A stretch of DNA of 64,000 nt, taken from NCBI RefSeq assembly GCF_001757995.1, contig NZ_LXLV01000020.1, positions 62,001 to 126,000 on the forward strand. The letters are read 5' to 3'. A program made the position numbers and the translations under genes. This document shows positions 26,353 to 36,747 of this stretch, one piece after another. This DNA comes from Bacillus mycoides. GTDB taxonomy: Bacteria; Bacillota; Bacilli; Bacillales; Bacillaceae_G. The first letter of the stretch is position 1, and the number at the start of each line of letters is the position of its first letter. The notes below the pieces were generated by a model that was not told the origin of the DNA, made no database searches, and saw only the letters and a list, made by a program, of their open reading frames with translations.

Positions 26353-27477
26353 ATGAGACGAATTTGTATAATAATTACGCTAATTATAATGTACGCAAGC
26401 GTTATGCCAATTCCTGCATATGCAAAAATGAACGGTGGTGTCAGTGCTCGTAACGCAGTCTTAATGGAACAACAATCCGGTCGTGTGCTATATGGAAAAT
26501 TAGAACATGAGCCACAAAAAATTGCTAGTATAACAAAAATTATGACAGCATTGTTAGCTGCTGAATCAGGAAAAATGAAAGAGTTAGTATCGGTTAGTAA
26601 TGAAGCCGTACGAGTAGAAGGATCGGCAATTTATTTAAAACCTGGACAAAAAGTGAAGTTAGAAGATTTAGTTTACGGATTAATGCTTAGATCTGGTAAT
26701 GATGCAGCACAAGTAATTGCTGAAAATGTGGGAGGGAGTATAGAAGGGTTCGTATATTTAATGAATGAAAAGGCGAAAGAAATCGGAATGAAAGATACGC
26801 ACTTCTCAAACCCGCATGGCTTGGATGGGGATGGATCACATTATTCGTCGGCTTATGACATGGCATTATTAACGAAATATGCAATGGGGAACGAGACTTT
26901 TAAGAAAATTTTTGGAACAAAAACGTATAAATCAGATTCTTGGGATTATCCGTGGAAAAATAAACATAAGCTTGTGACATCTTATTATGAATTTGCAACA
27001 GGAGGAAAGACAGGTTTTACGAAGAAAGCAGGACGGACGCTTGTCACAACAGCTTCAAAAGATGGACTAGATTTAATTGTCGTAACTTTGAGCGCTTCTA
27101 GTGACTGGGATGATCATATGAATTTGTTTGATAAAGGCTTTGAACGCTATAAGCAAACGAAAGTTTTAGGACAAGGAGCACTCGCTGAAATAAATGAAAA
27201 GAAATATGCCAACCATGTTTATACGAAAAAAAATTTTTCTGTACCTTTAACTGAAGAGGAAAGAAAGAATGTGTTATTGAAAGTTGAGCTCGATAAAAGT
27301 GCAAAACTTACGGATGGAGTAAGGATTGGGAAGACGGAAATTTATGTAGGAAACGAGAAAGTTGGAGAACGAAATTTGTTTTACAGTAAACGAAAGTTAG
27401 TAGCTACAACGGGAATGTATTGGAATAACGTAAAAGAAATCTTCTCTTACATGATAGGTGTTGGGATAGATGGTTAA
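26353..27477 (+). CDS. dacB: D-alanyl-D-alanine carboxypeptidase DacB (PBP5*)
   Basis: Secreted, membrane-associated serine carboxypeptidase (374 residues) that trims cortex peptidoglycan side chains during sporulation. Signal peptide about residues 1-24; serine motif SITK at 59-62, SGN triad near 118, KTG in GGKTGFT near 224, then a C-terminal beta domain and an amphipathic tail. First gene of dacB-spmA-spmB, with an 8-base overlap into spmA. A sigma-E-like promoter precedes it. Confidence 0.95.
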   Translation: MRRICIIITLIIMYASVMPIPAYAKMNGGVSARNAVLMEQQSGRVLYGKLEHEPQKIASITKIMTALLAAESGKMKELVSVSNEAVRVEGSAIYLKPGQKVKLEDLVYGLMLRSGNDAAQVIAENVGGSIEGFVYLMNEKAKEIGMKDTHFSNPHGLDGDGSHYSSAYDMALLTKYAMGNETFKKIFGTKTYKSDSWDYPWKNKHKLVTSYYEFATGGKTGFTKKAGRTLVTTASKDGLDLIVVTLSASSDWDDHMNLFDKGFERYKQTKVLGQGALAEINEKKYANHVYTKKNFSVPLTEEERKNVLLKVELDKSAKLTDGVRIGKTEIYVGNEKVGERNLFYSKRKLVATTGMYWNNVKEIFSYMIGVGIDG

Positions 27478-28066
27478 TCTCGTATGGGCAGCGATGGCAG
27501 TTATCGGGATTGTGTATGCCATGATAAATGGAACGATGGAAGAAGTGACCAAAGCGGTGTTTGAAGGGTCAAAAGATGCTGTAACGATTTGTATTGGACT
27601 TATTAGTGTTTTAGTATTTTGGCTCGGTTTAATGAAAATTGCTGAGGAAGCTGGATTGTTAAAGAAGTTAGTAGCACTTTTTATGCCGATAGTAAAAAGA
27701 TTATTTCCAGAAATACCGAAGGATCATCCGTCAATGGGATTCATTTTATCAAATATGATGGCGAACTTTTTTGGGTTAGGTAATGCAGCAACACCTTTAG
27801 GTATTAAAGCAATGGAACAACTGAAAGAGTTAAATGGTGGAAAGGATTCAGCAAGTCGTTCTATGGTGACATTTCTAGCATTAAATACTTCAGCAATTAC
27901 ATTAATTCCGACTACTGTCATTTCGATTCGAATGACTTATGAATCAGCAAACCCTACTGAAATCGTTGGCGTAACATTTATAGCACAAGTGTTATCGATG
28001 ATTGGAGCGATTTGGATTGACCGCTATTTTTACCGGAGAAGGAGTAGAAAGGGGCGGAAAAAATGA
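27470..28066 (+). CDS. spmA: Spore maturation protein A
   Basis: Membrane protein of 198 residues with a nucleoside-recognition (Gate) domain; the central NMMANFFGLGNAATPLG and LNTSAITLIPTTVI segments are characteristic. Needed in B. subtilis for spore core dehydration together with SpmB. The start overlaps the end of dacB by 8 bases and the gene overlaps spmB by 4, so the three are translated from one message. Four to five membrane segments. Confidence 0.94.
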   Translation: MVNLVWAAMAVIGIVYAMINGTMEEVTKAVFEGSKDAVTICIGLISVLVFWLGLMKIAEEAGLLKKLVALFMPIVKRLFPEIPKDHPSMGFILSNMMANFFGLGNAATPLGIKAMEQLKELNGGKDSASRSMVTFLALNTSAITLIPTTVISIRMTYESANPTEIVGVTFIAQVLSMIGAIWIDRYFYRRRSRKGRKK

Positions 28067-28593
28067 GTATTGTAAATACAATTTCATTATGGGTAATTCC
28101 TTGTGTAATTGGTTTTATCCTTTTGTATGGCACGATAAAGAAAGTTCCAACGTATGAATCGTTCGTTGAGGGCGGAAAAGAAGGGATTCAAATTGCGGTT
28201 TCCATTTTGCCGTTTATGGTTGGAATGCTTGTATCTATTTCTATTTTCCGGGCATCAGGTGCTCTAGATGCGATGATATCGGTAATGAAGCCGATGTTAG
28301 ACTTTATTCATGTACCAGCCGAGATCGTCCCACTTGCACTTATACGTCCTATTTCGGGATCTGCTGGTTTAAGTATTACGACCGACTTAATCGCTACATA
28401 TGGGCCAGACTCGTTTATTGGTAGGTTAGCTTCAACGATGCAAGGTAGCACAGATACGACTTTTTATATATTAACAGTATACTTTGGGGCTGTCGGTATT
28501 AGAAAAATGGGAGATGCATTAAAGGTAGGACTTTTTGCAGATTTAATCGGAATTATCTGCTCAATTGTGTTTGTTTCTTTATTGTTTCAGTAA
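28063..28593 (+). CDS. spmB: Spore maturation protein B
   Basis: Membrane protein of 176 residues of the same Gate family and probable partner of SpmA. Characteristic parts are FVEGGKEGIQIAVSILPFMVGML near residue 33 and GSTDTTFYILTVYFGAVGIR near 130. The ATG overlaps the spmA stop, with GGGGCGG as ribosome site. A hairpin terminator closes the operon. Confidence 0.94.
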   Translation: MSIVNTISLWVIPCVIGFILLYGTIKKVPTYESFVEGGKEGIQIAVSILPFMVGMLVSISIFRASGALDAMISVMKPMLDFIHVPAEIVPLALIRPISGSAGLSITTDLIATYGPDSFIGRLASTMQGSTDTTFYILTVYFGAVGIRKMGDALKVGLFADLIGIICSIVFVSLLFQ

Positions 28594-28636
28594 TACTATT
28601 CATTTTTTGAGCTATTTCGCTTATAATATGTATACG

Positions 28637-28672
28637 ACCACTATTAAGGTGTAGCTTAATAGTGGTTTTTTT
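28637..28672 (+). terminator. Terminator of dacB-spmAB
   Basis: ACCACTATTAAG/CTTAATAGTGGT hairpin, T7. Confidence 0.9.
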
Positions 28673-28882
28673 ATGCGGTATTTTTGACAAAATGATGAAC
28701 TTTTATTGTGAGGAATATGAAAAATATGGACAATAATAAAGGGTGAAAACATGATTTGACCTTTATATGTTTATTATCATCGCTATGTTGTTTAAGTGAG
28801 ATGGAGCGAATAACCGTAAAGCGTATGCGGTTGCCAAGTCTTTCTAATGTAAGGTAAGATAAATTCGAGGTGAAAAAAAGAA

Positions 28883-29611
28883 ATGGAACGATTACAAAAA
28901 GTGATTGCGCAAGCAGGTATTGCATCGAGAAGAAAGGCTGAGGAATTAATTCAGCAAGGGAAAGTGAAAGTTAATGGGAAAATAGTGAAGGAGTTAGGAA
29001 CAAAAGTAACTCCTCAAGATAAAGTAGAAGTAAATAACATCCCTCTTGAAAAAGAAGAACCTGTTTATTTTTTACTATATAAACCAACTGGTGTAATTTC
29101 AAGTGTATCAGATGATAAAGGAAGAAATGTTGTAACAGACTTTTTCCCTGAAATTAGACAACGTTTATTCCCAATCGGACGCTTAGATTATGATACGTCT
29201 GGCGTATTATTGATGACAAATGATGGGGAATTTGCAAATGTATTAATGCATCCGAGATATAAAGTTGAAAAAACGTATGTTGCGAAAATTAAAGGGCCAT
29301 TAACAGGTGAGAAAATTCGCATGTTAGAACGAGGTGTTGCATTAGAAGATGGGAAAACAGCACCAGCACAAGTGAAAATTATTTCTTGGGACAAGCGTAA
29401 AGAGATGGCGATTGTACAATTAACGATTCATGAAGGACGTAACCGTCAAGTACGCCGCATGTTTGAAGCGTTAGATTGTAAAGTAATGAAATTAAAACGT
29501 GAACGGTATGCCTTTTTAGAAGTGGGTAGCTTGCGCCCTGGTGATGCAAGAGAATTGACACCACATGAGGTGAAGCAATTACGTGCACTTGCTTCTACAA
29601 AGCCTCGCTAA
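28883..29611 (+). CDS. rluB: 23S rRNA pseudouridine synthase RluB
   Basis: Cytosolic RNA modification enzyme (242 residues) of the RsuA/RluB family. N-terminal S4 RNA-binding domain (LQKVIAQAGIASRRKAEELI, residues 3-22), then the catalytic core with GRLDYDTSGVLLMTNDGE, whose Asp is the conserved nucleophile, and the GRNRQVRRMF family box. Same as B. subtilis YpuL by order. GAGGTGA lies before the ATG. About 290 bases upstream hold the spmB terminator and no other gene. Confidence 0.94.
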   Translation: MERLQKVIAQAGIASRRKAEELIQQGKVKVNGKIVKELGTKVTPQDKVEVNNIPLEKEEPVYFLLYKPTGVISSVSDDKGRNVVTDFFPEIRQRLFPIGRLDYDTSGVLLMTNDGEFANVLMHPRYKVEKTYVAKIKGPLTGEKIRMLERGVALEDGKTAPAQVKIISWDKRKEMAIVQLTIHEGRNRQVRRMFEALDCKVMKLKRERYAFLEVGSLRPGDARELTPHEVKQLRALASTKPR

Positions 29612-29628
29612 TCTATAGTGTGAAACTT

Positions 29629-29660
29629 TCACCAGTGGAATGCTCCGCTGGTGATTTATT
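29629..29660 (+). terminator. Hairpin after rluB
   Basis: TCACCAG/CTGGTGA with an inner GGA/TCC pair. The T tail is poor, so termination may be partial. Confidence 0.55.
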
Positions 29661-29704
29661 AAAAATACATATATTCATCACTCGTCGAAGAGAGGGGAGA
29701 CAAT

Positions 29705-30226
29705 ATGAAAAAAAATCGCTTATTATTTCGTGTTATCATTCTGCTCATTTTAAGCGGTGCGGTAGGGTTTACGCTATATCAAGGTTTTTTCTCTGATAAA
29801 GAAAAAATGCAAATTGGAAAAGAAGCACCTAACTTTGTAGTAACCGATTTAGAAGGAAAGAAAATTGAATTAAAAGATTTAAAGGGAAAAGGTGTATTTT
29901 TAAATTTTTGGGGAACTTGGTGTAAACCTTGTGAAAAAGAAATGCCTTATATGAATGAGTTATATCCGAAATATAAAGAAAAAGGCGTTGAAATTATTGC
30001 CTTAGATGCAGATGAAACGGATATCGCAGTGAAGAACTTTGTGAACCAATATGATTTGAAATTCCCAGTTGCAATTGATAAAGGAACAAAAATCATAGGC
30101 ACATATGGGGTAGGACCATTACCAACAACCTTTTTAATTGATAAAGAAGGCAAAGTAGTAGAGCGAATTATAGGTGAACAAACGAAGGAACAACTGGAAG
30201 AATATTTGAAGAAAATTACTCCATAA
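29705..30226 (+). CDS. resA: Thiol-disulfide oxidoreductase ResA
   Basis: Membrane-anchored thioredoxin-like protein (173 residues) that reduces apocytochrome c cysteines before haem attachment (system II). One N-terminal membrane helix (about 7-27), an extracytoplasmic thioredoxin fold, active site WCKPC with Cys73 and Cys76, and the conserved cis-Pro region [11 protein letters not shown]. subtilis ResA has CEPC; the middle residues differ here. First gene of resABC. Confidence 0.95.
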   Translation: MKKNRLLFRVIILLILSGAVGFTLYQGFFSDKEKMQIGKEAPNFVVTDLEGKKIELKDLKGKGVFLNFWGTWCKPCEKEMPYMNELYPKYKEKGVEIIALDADETDIAVKNFVNQYDLKFPVAIDKGTKIIGTYGVGPLPTTFLIDKEGKVVERIIGEQTKEQLEEYLKKITP

Positions 30227-30350
30227 TTAAGAAAGCCTTTACATAAGAGGTGCTTACGTATAGCGCCTTCGCTTTAAAAATTCTGAGTATTGCGGTAACT
30301 CTGAGCTAGAATATACAATAGTACATATAGATAAAAGGGCGGTGAGAGCT

Positions 30351-31973
30351 TTGAAAGAAATTAAGTGTGAATGTGGACATGTTAATCCGATAGGAACCAT
30401 TTTTTGTGAAGCATGTGGGAAACCATTTGAAAGTAATGAAAATACGAAATTATTGGATATGAGATATGAGGGGAGTGCCCGGAGATCTCTCACACATACA
30501 AAAACGATAGTCGATAAAATTTGGAGTTTTTTCTCTTCTGTAAAAGTAGGTGTATGGTTAATCGTAATAACTTTAGCTGCATCGGCAATAGGAACTATCT
30601 TTCCCCAAGAAATGTACATAACTCCAGGAATCGAACCAGCTGAATATTATAAGACCGAGTATGGATTTTTAGGACAATTATACTATCAATTAGGATTTAA
30701 TAATTTATATGGATCATGGTGGTACATGATTTTAATTGCTTCCATTGGCATTTCACTCGTTATATGTAGCTTAGACCGTGTAATTCCTCTTTATAAAGCA
30801 TTAAAAAAACAAGGGGTGAAAAGACACCCAAGTTTTTTAAAAAGACAGAGAGTGTACGGGACTGGTATGCCGCATGAAGATGACTTAGAACGAGTTCAAA
30901 TTAATTTAAAGAAACGTAATTATAATGTGAAAGTGGAAGACGGGAACGTTTTAGCGGAAAAGGGACGTTTTTCCCGTTGGGGTCCATATGTAAATCATAT
31001 CGGTCTTATTATTTTTCTATTCGGTGCGATGCTACGTTTTTTACCGAGTATGTATGTAGACGAAGCACTTTGGTTACGCGATGGTGAAACGAAAGAAATA
31101 CCAGGAACTGATGGACAATATTATTTAAAAAACGAAAAGTTTATCAAGGAAGTTTATGATAAGAGTAAGGACAAAGAAGTTTATGATGAGGCGATTGATC
31201 GTATTGGTGATAAAATGATTGCGAAAAATTTCCAAACGAATGCCGTATTATATAAAGCGGTAGGGGAAAATATAGCAGGTCAAAAACCGAAATTAGAAAA
31301 GGTAAAAGAAGCTGAAATTCGAGTGAATGAGCCACTGAAATTTGATCAATTTGCTGTTTATCAAGTGGATTACAAAGAAAGTGAATTTAAAAGCATGTCT
31401 TTCCATTTGCAAAACAAAGAAAATAATCAAAAGTGGGGACCGATTAAAGTAGATTTAGCGAATCCTACAGAAAAATATGATTTAGGAAATGGGTATTCTC
31501 TAGAACTATTAAGCTATTTTCCTGATTTTTATTTTGATGAGAATGGAAGGCCGAATACGAAAACGAAATTACCGAATAATCCTGCATTCGTCTTTAAAAT
31601 GTTTACCCCGGAAACACCAGATGGTGAAGTTAGTTTCGTCGGTATTCAGCAAAACATAGAGCCTGACGGGAATAATAAATATAAAATGTCATTTGCAGGT
31701 GTGGAAATGCAAAATGCAACTGCTCTTACAGTAAGAAAAGATTTGACGCTTTGGATTCTCGGTATTGGAGGATTTATATTTATGGTTGGTGTGATTCAAG
31801 GTATGTATTGGAACCATCGCCGTATTTGGATACAACGTGTTAATGATGAATGGTGGGTTGCAGGCCATACGAATAAAAATTGGTTCGGCTTAAAGAAAGA
31901 TATTGAAAGAGTACTAGAAGGAACAGCGATTCCACAACCACACGATAAAATGAATGATAAAAAAATTAGTTAA
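30351..31973 (+). CDS. resB: Cytochrome c biogenesis protein ResB
   Basis: System II haem-delivery membrane protein of about 540 residues. It begins with a zinc-ribbon-like KCECGH...FCEACGK (cysteines near 5, 7, 19, 22), also found in B. subtilis ResB. Membrane segments near 70-90, 125-145 and 215-235 follow, then a large extracytoplasmic domain and a last helix near 470, before the conserved [12 protein letters not shown] tail. Start TTG at 30351 behind GGCGGTGA, preferred to the GTG inside that site. Works with ResC. Confidence 0.93.
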   Translation: MKEIKCECGHVNPIGTIFCEACGKPFESNENTKLLDMRYEGSARRSLTHTKTIVDKIWSFFSSVKVGVWLIVITLAASAIGTIFPQEMYITPGIEPAEYYKTEYGFLGQLYYQLGFNNLYGSWWYMILIASIGISLVICSLDRVIPLYKALKKQGVKRHPSFLKRQRVYGTGMPHEDDLERVQINLKKRNYNVKVEDGNVLAEKGRFSRWGPYVNHIGLIIFLFGAMLRFLPSMYVDEALWLRDGETKEIPGTDGQYYLKNEKFIKEVYDKSKDKEVYDEAIDRIGDKMIAKNFQTNAVLYKAVGENIAGQKPKLEKVKEAEIRVNEPLKFDQFAVYQVDYKESEFKSMSFHLQNKENNQKWGPIKVDLANPTEKYDLGNGYSLELLSYFPDFYFDENGRPNTKTKLPNNPAFVFKMFTPETPDGEVSFVGIQQNIEPDGNNKYKMSFAGVEMQNATALTVRKDLTLWILGIGGFIFMVGVIQGMYWNHRRIWIQRVNDEWWVAGHTNKNWFGLKKDIERVLEGTAIPQPHDKMNDKKIS

Positions 31974-31987
31974 GGTGGGGAAACGAT

Positions 31988-33145
31988 ATGGTACAAATAA
32001 GCAGTAATTTTCTGTTCGCCGCGTTTATCTTATATTTAATTGCAACCTTATTTTTTGGAGGAGCAATTAAAGAAAAAGGTCATAAGTGGGCAAATATAGG
32101 TATAACTATAGCAATTTTAGGATTTATTGCGCAAATAGTATATTTTGTTACAAGATGGATTGCATCAGGACATGCACCAGTTAGTAACTTTTTTGAATTT
32201 GGTACATTTTTCGGCATGATGCTTGTGGGAGCTTTTATCATTATGTACTTTGTATACCGTGTAAGTATTATTGGTTTATTTGCTTTACCGGTAGCTCTTT
32301 TATTAATCGCTTATGCAAGTATGTTCCCGAGAGAAATTTCACCGCTTATCCCATCTTTAAAGAGTAATTGGCTACATATTCATGTAACGACAGCTGCAGC
32401 GGGACAAGCAATATTAGCAATTAGTTTTATTACAGGCGTAATGTATTTACTGAAAAATGTAGATCAATCAACAAGAAGTAAGCGTACATTTTGGTTAGAG
32501 ACAGTGATTTTCACACTTGTTTGTACAGTTGGATTTATTGGAGTAACAACTGTCTTTTCTAGTATGAAATACGAATCGAAGTTTCAATGGATTGATAAAA
32601 ATGAACAACAAGTTGAGATGAAGTATAATCTCCCTGCTTTAGTTGGACCGCATGAAGGGAAGTTAATGACAGAAAATAAATTAGAGCCAACAGTTGACGT
32701 CCCAGCGATTGTAAATGCGAAAAAATTAAATACTGTTATTTGGTCAGTGTTAGTCGGAACACTACTTTATATTGTATTAAGACTTATTTTACGTAAGCGA
32801 GTGTCAGCGGCACTTCAGCCGTTAGTAAAGAATACGAATAGTGATTTATTAGATGAAATAGGATATCGTTCTATTGCGATAGGGTTCCCAGTGTTTACAT
32901 TAGGAGCGTTAATCTTTGCAATGATCTGGGCCCAAATTGCTTGGACGCGCTTTTGGGGCTGGGATCCAAAAGAAGTTTGGGCGCTTATTACTTGGCTCTT
33001 TTATGCTGCGGTATTACATTTACGCTTATCTAAAGGATGGCATGGAGAAAAATCCGCCTGGCTTGCAGTAATTGGTTTTGCAATCATTATGTTTAACTTT
33101 ATTGTAGTAAACTTAATTATCGCGGGTTTACATTCATATGCATAG
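31988..33145 (+). CDS. resC: Cytochrome c biogenesis protein ResC (CcsA/CcmF-like)
   Basis: Polytopic haem-handling partner of ResB (385 residues). The tryptophan-rich haem signature [19 protein letters not shown] lies near residues 318-336, and conserved histidines in flanking helices (for example [11 protein letters not shown]) are candidate haem ligands. About eight membrane helices. It follows resB by 14 bases with GGTGGGG as ribosome site, and a hairpin terminator ends the resABC unit. Confidence 0.95.
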   Translation: MVQISSNFLFAAFILYLIATLFFGGAIKEKGHKWANIGITIAILGFIAQIVYFVTRWIASGHAPVSNFFEFGTFFGMMLVGAFIIMYFVYRVSIIGLFALPVALLLIAYASMFPREISPLIPSLKSNWLHIHVTTAAAGQAILAISFITGVMYLLKNVDQSTRSKRTFWLETVIFTLVCTVGFIGVTTVFSSMKYESKFQWIDKNEQQVEMKYNLPALVGPHEGKLMTENKLEPTVDVPAIVNAKKLNTVIWSVLVGTLLYIVLRLILRKRVSAALQPLVKNTNSDLLDEIGYRSIAIGFPVFTLGALIFAMIWAQIAWTRFWGWDPKEVWALITWLFYAAVLHLRLSKGWHGEKSAWLAVIGFAIIMFNFIVVNLIIAGLHSYA

Positions 33146-33147
33146 AG

Positions 33148-33190
33148 AAATAAAATAGGAGAGTGTATGTCACTTTCCTATTTTATTTTT
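33148..33190 (+). terminator. Terminator of resABC
   Basis: AAATAAAATAGGAGAGTG with the near-complementary CACTTTCCTATTTTATTT, then T5. Confidence 0.88.
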
Positions 33191-33446
33191 GTCAAATTTT
33201 CTTCTTTTTTGAGAAAAACATGACAAAGTAGCGGTTGATTCTGTAAAATGATGTCGAGGACCAAATATACTGTTCAAAAAAAATACATAGTTTTGGAAAA
33301 AAAATGAACAAACTTTATTATTCTTGTGAAGCATAATATGGGAAGTGGAACGTTAAAAAATGCTTAATTAAACGAGGATAGGTGCAACATTATATTGTAG
33401 AAGGGTAGGTGTAAACCGTTGTGGTAAAAGTACGCAGCGGGTAGAA
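33191..33446 (+). promoter_or_regulatory. Intergenic leader of resDE
   Basis: About 250 AT-rich bases without an ORF. A promoter is expected here because the resC terminator lies upstream, but I could not settle a single pair of hexamers. A weak ribosome site GCGGG precedes resD. Confidence 0.35.
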
Positions 33447-34163
33447 ATGGAAAATGAATCAAGAATTTTAATTGTAGACGATGAGGATCGTATTCGTCGT
33501 TTATTAAAGATGTATTTAGAAAGAGAGCAATACACAATTGAAGAAGCGGATAATGGTGATACAGCTTTAGAAATGGCGTTACAAAATGATTATGATTTAA
33601 TCCTATTGGATATTATGATGCCTGGTAAAGATGGTATCGAAGTGTGTAAAGGGATTCGTGAGAAGAAAGCGACGCCAATTATTATGCTGACAGCAAAAGG
33701 TGAGGAAGTAAATAGGGTACAAGGGTTTGAAGTTGGAACTGATGATTATATTGTAAAGCCGTTTAGCCCGCGTGAAGTAGTACTTCGTGTGAAAGCGGTA
33801 TTACGCCGCGCTGTACCAACGACATTCTTTACACAAGATACAACGACGAAAGATGTTACTGTGTTCCCTCATTTAACAATTGATAATGATGCGCACCGCG
33901 TTACAGCGGATGGTAATGAAGTGAACTTAACACCGAAAGAATATGAATTACTATTATTCTTAGCGAAAGCCCCGGATAAAGTTTTTGACCGTGAGCAATT
34001 GTTAAAAGAAGTATGGCAATATGAGTTCTTCGGAGATTTACGTACAGTTGATACGCATGTAAAGCGTTTACGTGAAAAGTTAAGTAAACAATCACCAGAT
34101 GCAGCGAAGATGATTGTTACCGTTTGGGGCGTTGGTTACAAGTTTGAGGTTGTAAACGACTGA
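33447..34163 (+). CDS. resD: Response regulator ResD
   Basis: OmpR/PhoB-type regulator (238 residues) controlling aerobic and anaerobic respiration genes. Receiver domain 1-120 with acidic pocket DDE at 11-13, phospho-acceptor Asp55 (LLDIMMPG) and Lys in VKPFSP; winged-helix domain 140-235 ending in VWGVGYKF. Its TGA overlaps the resE ATG by one base, so the two are translationally coupled. In B. subtilis ResD also activates hmp. Confidence 0.96.
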   Translation: MENESRILIVDDEDRIRRLLKMYLEREQYTIEEADNGDTALEMALQNDYDLILLDIMMPGKDGIEVCKGIREKKATPIIMLTAKGEEVNRVQGFEVGTDDYIVKPFSPREVVLRVKAVLRRAVPTTFFTQDTTTKDVTVFPHLTIDNDAHRVTADGNEVNLTPKEYELLLFLAKAPDKVFDREQLLKEVWQYEFFGDLRTVDTHVKRLREKLSKQSPDAAKMIVTVWGVGYKFEVVND

Positions 34164-35938
34164 TGCTTTGGAGAAGTGTAGTAGGGAAGTTATGGATGAC
34201 CATATTACTTCTCGTTTCGTTTGTTCTTGGATTTGTTGCAATTTTACTTTCGCAGTTTTTTAGAACGTATTATGTTGATATGAGTGAAGCTAGGCTTCAG
34301 AAAGTTGCAACAAGTGTCACGGAATTAATTGAAGAAGGTGCCGATGTAAAAACGATTGAGGATATTGCTTACAAATTTTCTGATCCACTTTCAAGGATTA
34401 TCATTGTAGAAGATGGTAAGGAAATTTCTTCTTCGCCGAAACAAGAAGGATTAGTTACGCTTACAATGGATGATTTGAAAAATGATAAAGAATTAGCAGC
34501 TGTTTTTACAGATAAAAAGGAAATTAAGAATAATATTAGAAAAGCCTCTAATAGTAGAAAAAATAAAAACACTGAAAATGATATTATGATCGTCGGGAAA
34601 CCAGTGCAGTCAAAAAATCAAAGTGCTGTGTTTGTATATGAATCTTTACAAGTTCCGATACAAGGTATGGAGAGAACGACTGATTTTATTTTCTTATCAG
34701 CCGGGATTGCGATTATTTTAACAACTTTCTTTGCATTTTTCTTATCTACTCGAATTACGGCGCCGCTCCGTAAAATGCGTGAAGTTGCTTTTGAGGTAGC
34801 GCGTGGGAAATTTGATACGAAAGCCCCTATGGTGTCGCAGGACGAAATTGGGGAGCTTGCAACTGCTTTAAATCAAATGGGTAAACAGTTGAAGTTTAAT
34901 ATGAATGCCCTGCAGCAAGAAAAAGAGCAGTTAGCTAGCATTTTGAGTAGTATGGCAGATGGTGTTATTACGTTAAATCAAGAAGGTGAAGTCGTTGTTA
35001 TCAATCCACCGGCAGAACATTTCTTACAAGTTTGGCAAGAAGAAAAAGAAGTAGAGTTAAGTAAAAAACTTCCTTCTGAACTTGTTGAACTATTCCATCT
35101 CGTTGTAGAAAGCGAGCAACAACAAGTTGTTGAAATTAATTTGCAAAAGGGTAACTACGTAGTTCTTATGACACCGCTTTACAATCAAACGAAAATTCGC
35201 GGAGCTGTAGCAGTATTGCGAGATATGACGGAGGAGCGTCGTCTTGAGAAAATGCGTCAAGACTTTATTGCGAATGTATCACATGAACTTCGTACACCGA
35301 TGGTAATGCTTCAAGGGTATAGTGAAGCAATTTTAGATGATATTGTGCAAACAAAAGAAGAAATTAATGAGTTTGTTCAAATTATTTATGATGAATCTGT
35401 TCGTTTAGGTAAACTTGTAAATGAGTTATTAGATTTAGCACGTATGGAAAGTGGTCATGTAGAGCTACATATAGGTGAAGTTGATATTCATCCTTTTGTC
35501 GAAAAAATTGGCCGTAAATTCCAGGGGATTGCAAAGGATAAAGAAGTTCAATTAACAGTTGATTTCCAAAGCCCAATTGAACAATATCCGTTTGATGCAG
35601 ATCGTATGGAACAGGTATTGACGAATTTAATTGATAATGCAATCCGTCATACAAATGCAGGTGGAAATGTTACACTTGTAATTAATACGAAAAATAGTGG
35701 CCTTACTTTCGAAGTGCAAGATTCAGGTGCTGGTATTCCAGAAGAAGATATTCCGTTCTTGTTCGATCGATTCTATAAAGCTGATAAAGCGAGAACGCGC
35801 GGGAAAAAAGTTGGAACTGGACTGGGGCTTGCGATTGCTAAAAATATTGTTCAAGGTCATGACGGGAAGATTTCTGTATCAAGTGTCGTTGGAGAAGGAA
35901 CTATATTCTCTGTATATTTACCAAATCGTATAATTTAA
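34163..35938 (+). CDS. resE: Sensor histidine kinase ResE
   Basis: Membrane kinase partner of ResD (591 residues). TM1 about 9-32, an extracytoplasmic region, TM2 about 172-193, HAMP (about 195-245), a PAS domain (about 255-360; SSMADGVITLNQEGEVV), HisKA with the acceptor His in ANVSHELRTPMVML, and HATPase_c (NLIDNAIRH, GTGLGLAI). Domain order equals B. subtilis ResE. One-base overlap with resD. Confidence 0.96.
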   Translation: MLWRSVVGKLWMTILLLVSFVLGFVAILLSQFFRTYYVDMSEARLQKVATSVTELIEEGADVKTIEDIAYKFSDPLSRIIIVEDGKEISSSPKQEGLVTLTMDDLKNDKELAAVFTDKKEIKNNIRKASNSRKNKNTENDIMIVGKPVQSKNQSAVFVYESLQVPIQGMERTTDFIFLSAGIAIILTTFFAFFLSTRITAPLRKMREVAFEVARGKFDTKAPMVSQDEIGELATALNQMGKQLKFNMNALQQEKEQLASILSSMADGVITLNQEGEVVVINPPAEHFLQVWQEEKEVELSKKLPSELVELFHLVVESEQQQVVEINLQKGNYVVLMTPLYNQTKIRGAVAVLRDMTEERRLEKMRQDFIANVSHELRTPMVMLQGYSEAILDDIVQTKEEINEFVQIIYDESVRLGKLVNELLDLARMESGHVELHIGEVDIHPFVEKIGRKFQGIAKDKEVQLTVDFQSPIEQYPFDADRMEQVLTNLIDNAIRHTNAGGNVTLVINTKNSGLTFEVQDSGAGIPEEDIPFLFDRFYKADKARTRGKKVGTGLGLAIAKNIVQGHDGKISVSSVVGEGTIFSVYLPNRII

Positions 35939-35967
35939 ATATACATGTTTTTTAAAGGTGATCACGA

Positions 35968-36033
35968 ATAAAAGCTCTACTATTTTTTATTTTTTTGTAA
36001 GTGCAATTAAATAAAGAATGGTAGAGTTTTTTC
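35968..36033 (+). terminator. Possible long-loop terminator after resE
   Basis: AAGCTCTACTATT and AATGGTAGAGTTTTTT form an imperfect stem across a loop of about 30 bases. Confidence 0.45.
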
Positions 36034-36077
36034 TTTAATAAACAGAATGAAAATAAAAAGAGAGGTGTCGTGATGAA

Positions 36078-36659
36078 ATGAAACTTTATACAAAAACAGG
36101 TGATAAAGGGGAAACGAGTGTCATAGGTGGCCGAGTGGATAAAGATCATATACGTGTAGAAGCTTATGGCACAATTGATGAGGCGAATTCGCATATCGGA
36201 TATGCCATGTCTAAATTGCAAGAGGAATGTTTTCATAACATTTATAACGAACTTGAAAATATTCAACATGAACTGTTTGATTGTGGAGGGGATTTAGCAA
36301 TAGTAGAGAAGAAAATTCCCTATAAAGTAACGATAGAGATGGTCGAGTATTTAGAGAGACGAATTGATTCGTATACAGAAGAAGCGCCGCCGTTAGAGCG
36401 TTTTATTTTACCAGGCGGTAGTGAGGTATCGGCTGCATTACACATTGCACGTACAGTTATAAGAAGAGCAGAACGTTGTATAGTATCCTTGCAAAAAGAA
36501 GGAGAAACTAATGAAATTGTCCTAAAGTATGTAAATAGGTTATCTGATTATTTATTTGCGCTTGCTAGAGTAATAAATGCGCGTTTACAAGTGAAAGATG
36601 TGGAATATAACCGCAGTGCACTTGTTTTTCGTAATAAAGAAGAGAAGGAAGTGGAGTAA
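36078..36659 (+). CDS. yvqK: Cob(I)alamin adenosyltransferase, PduO type
   Basis: Trimeric-type ATP:cob(I)alamin adenosyltransferase (193 residues) making adenosylcobalamin. Motifs: YTKTGDKGETSV (ATP loop, residues 4-15), TIDEANSHIG near 31-40, and the active-site helix RTVIRRAERCIVSL near 125-138. Equivalent to B. subtilis YvqK. GAGAGGTG lies upstream of the ATG. A hairpin overlapping the stop ends the unit. Confidence 0.92.
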   Translation: MKLYTKTGDKGETSVIGGRVDKDHIRVEAYGTIDEANSHIGYAMSKLQEECFHNIYNELENIQHELFDCGGDLAIVEKKIPYKVTIEMVEYLERRIDSYTEEAPPLERFILPGGSEVSAALHIARTVIRRAERCIVSLQKEGETNEIVLKYVNRLSDYLFALARVINARLQVKDVEYNRSALVFRNKEEKEVE

Positions 36660-36679
36660 TTCACTTCCTTTTTTTTTAT
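36645..36679 (+). terminator. Terminator of the adenosyltransferase gene
   Basis: AAGGAAGTG/CACTTCCTT hairpin with T9, overlapping the stop codon. Confidence 0.85.
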
Positions 36680-36747
36680 GTATACTTTTTTCTGTAATAT
36701 CCCACAATAGAGAAGGTATGACGGTTATTAGAAAACGGAGGATGTAT

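Noticed and set aside
26202-26453. Open frame bridging the superoxide dismutase end and dacB start
   Set aside because: It overlaps two strong genes and a terminator, with no own ribosome site.
30351-31973. Zinc-ribbon fused to ResB as a novel fusion
   Set aside because: The same N-terminal cysteine set is known in B. subtilis ResB, so it is a family feature.
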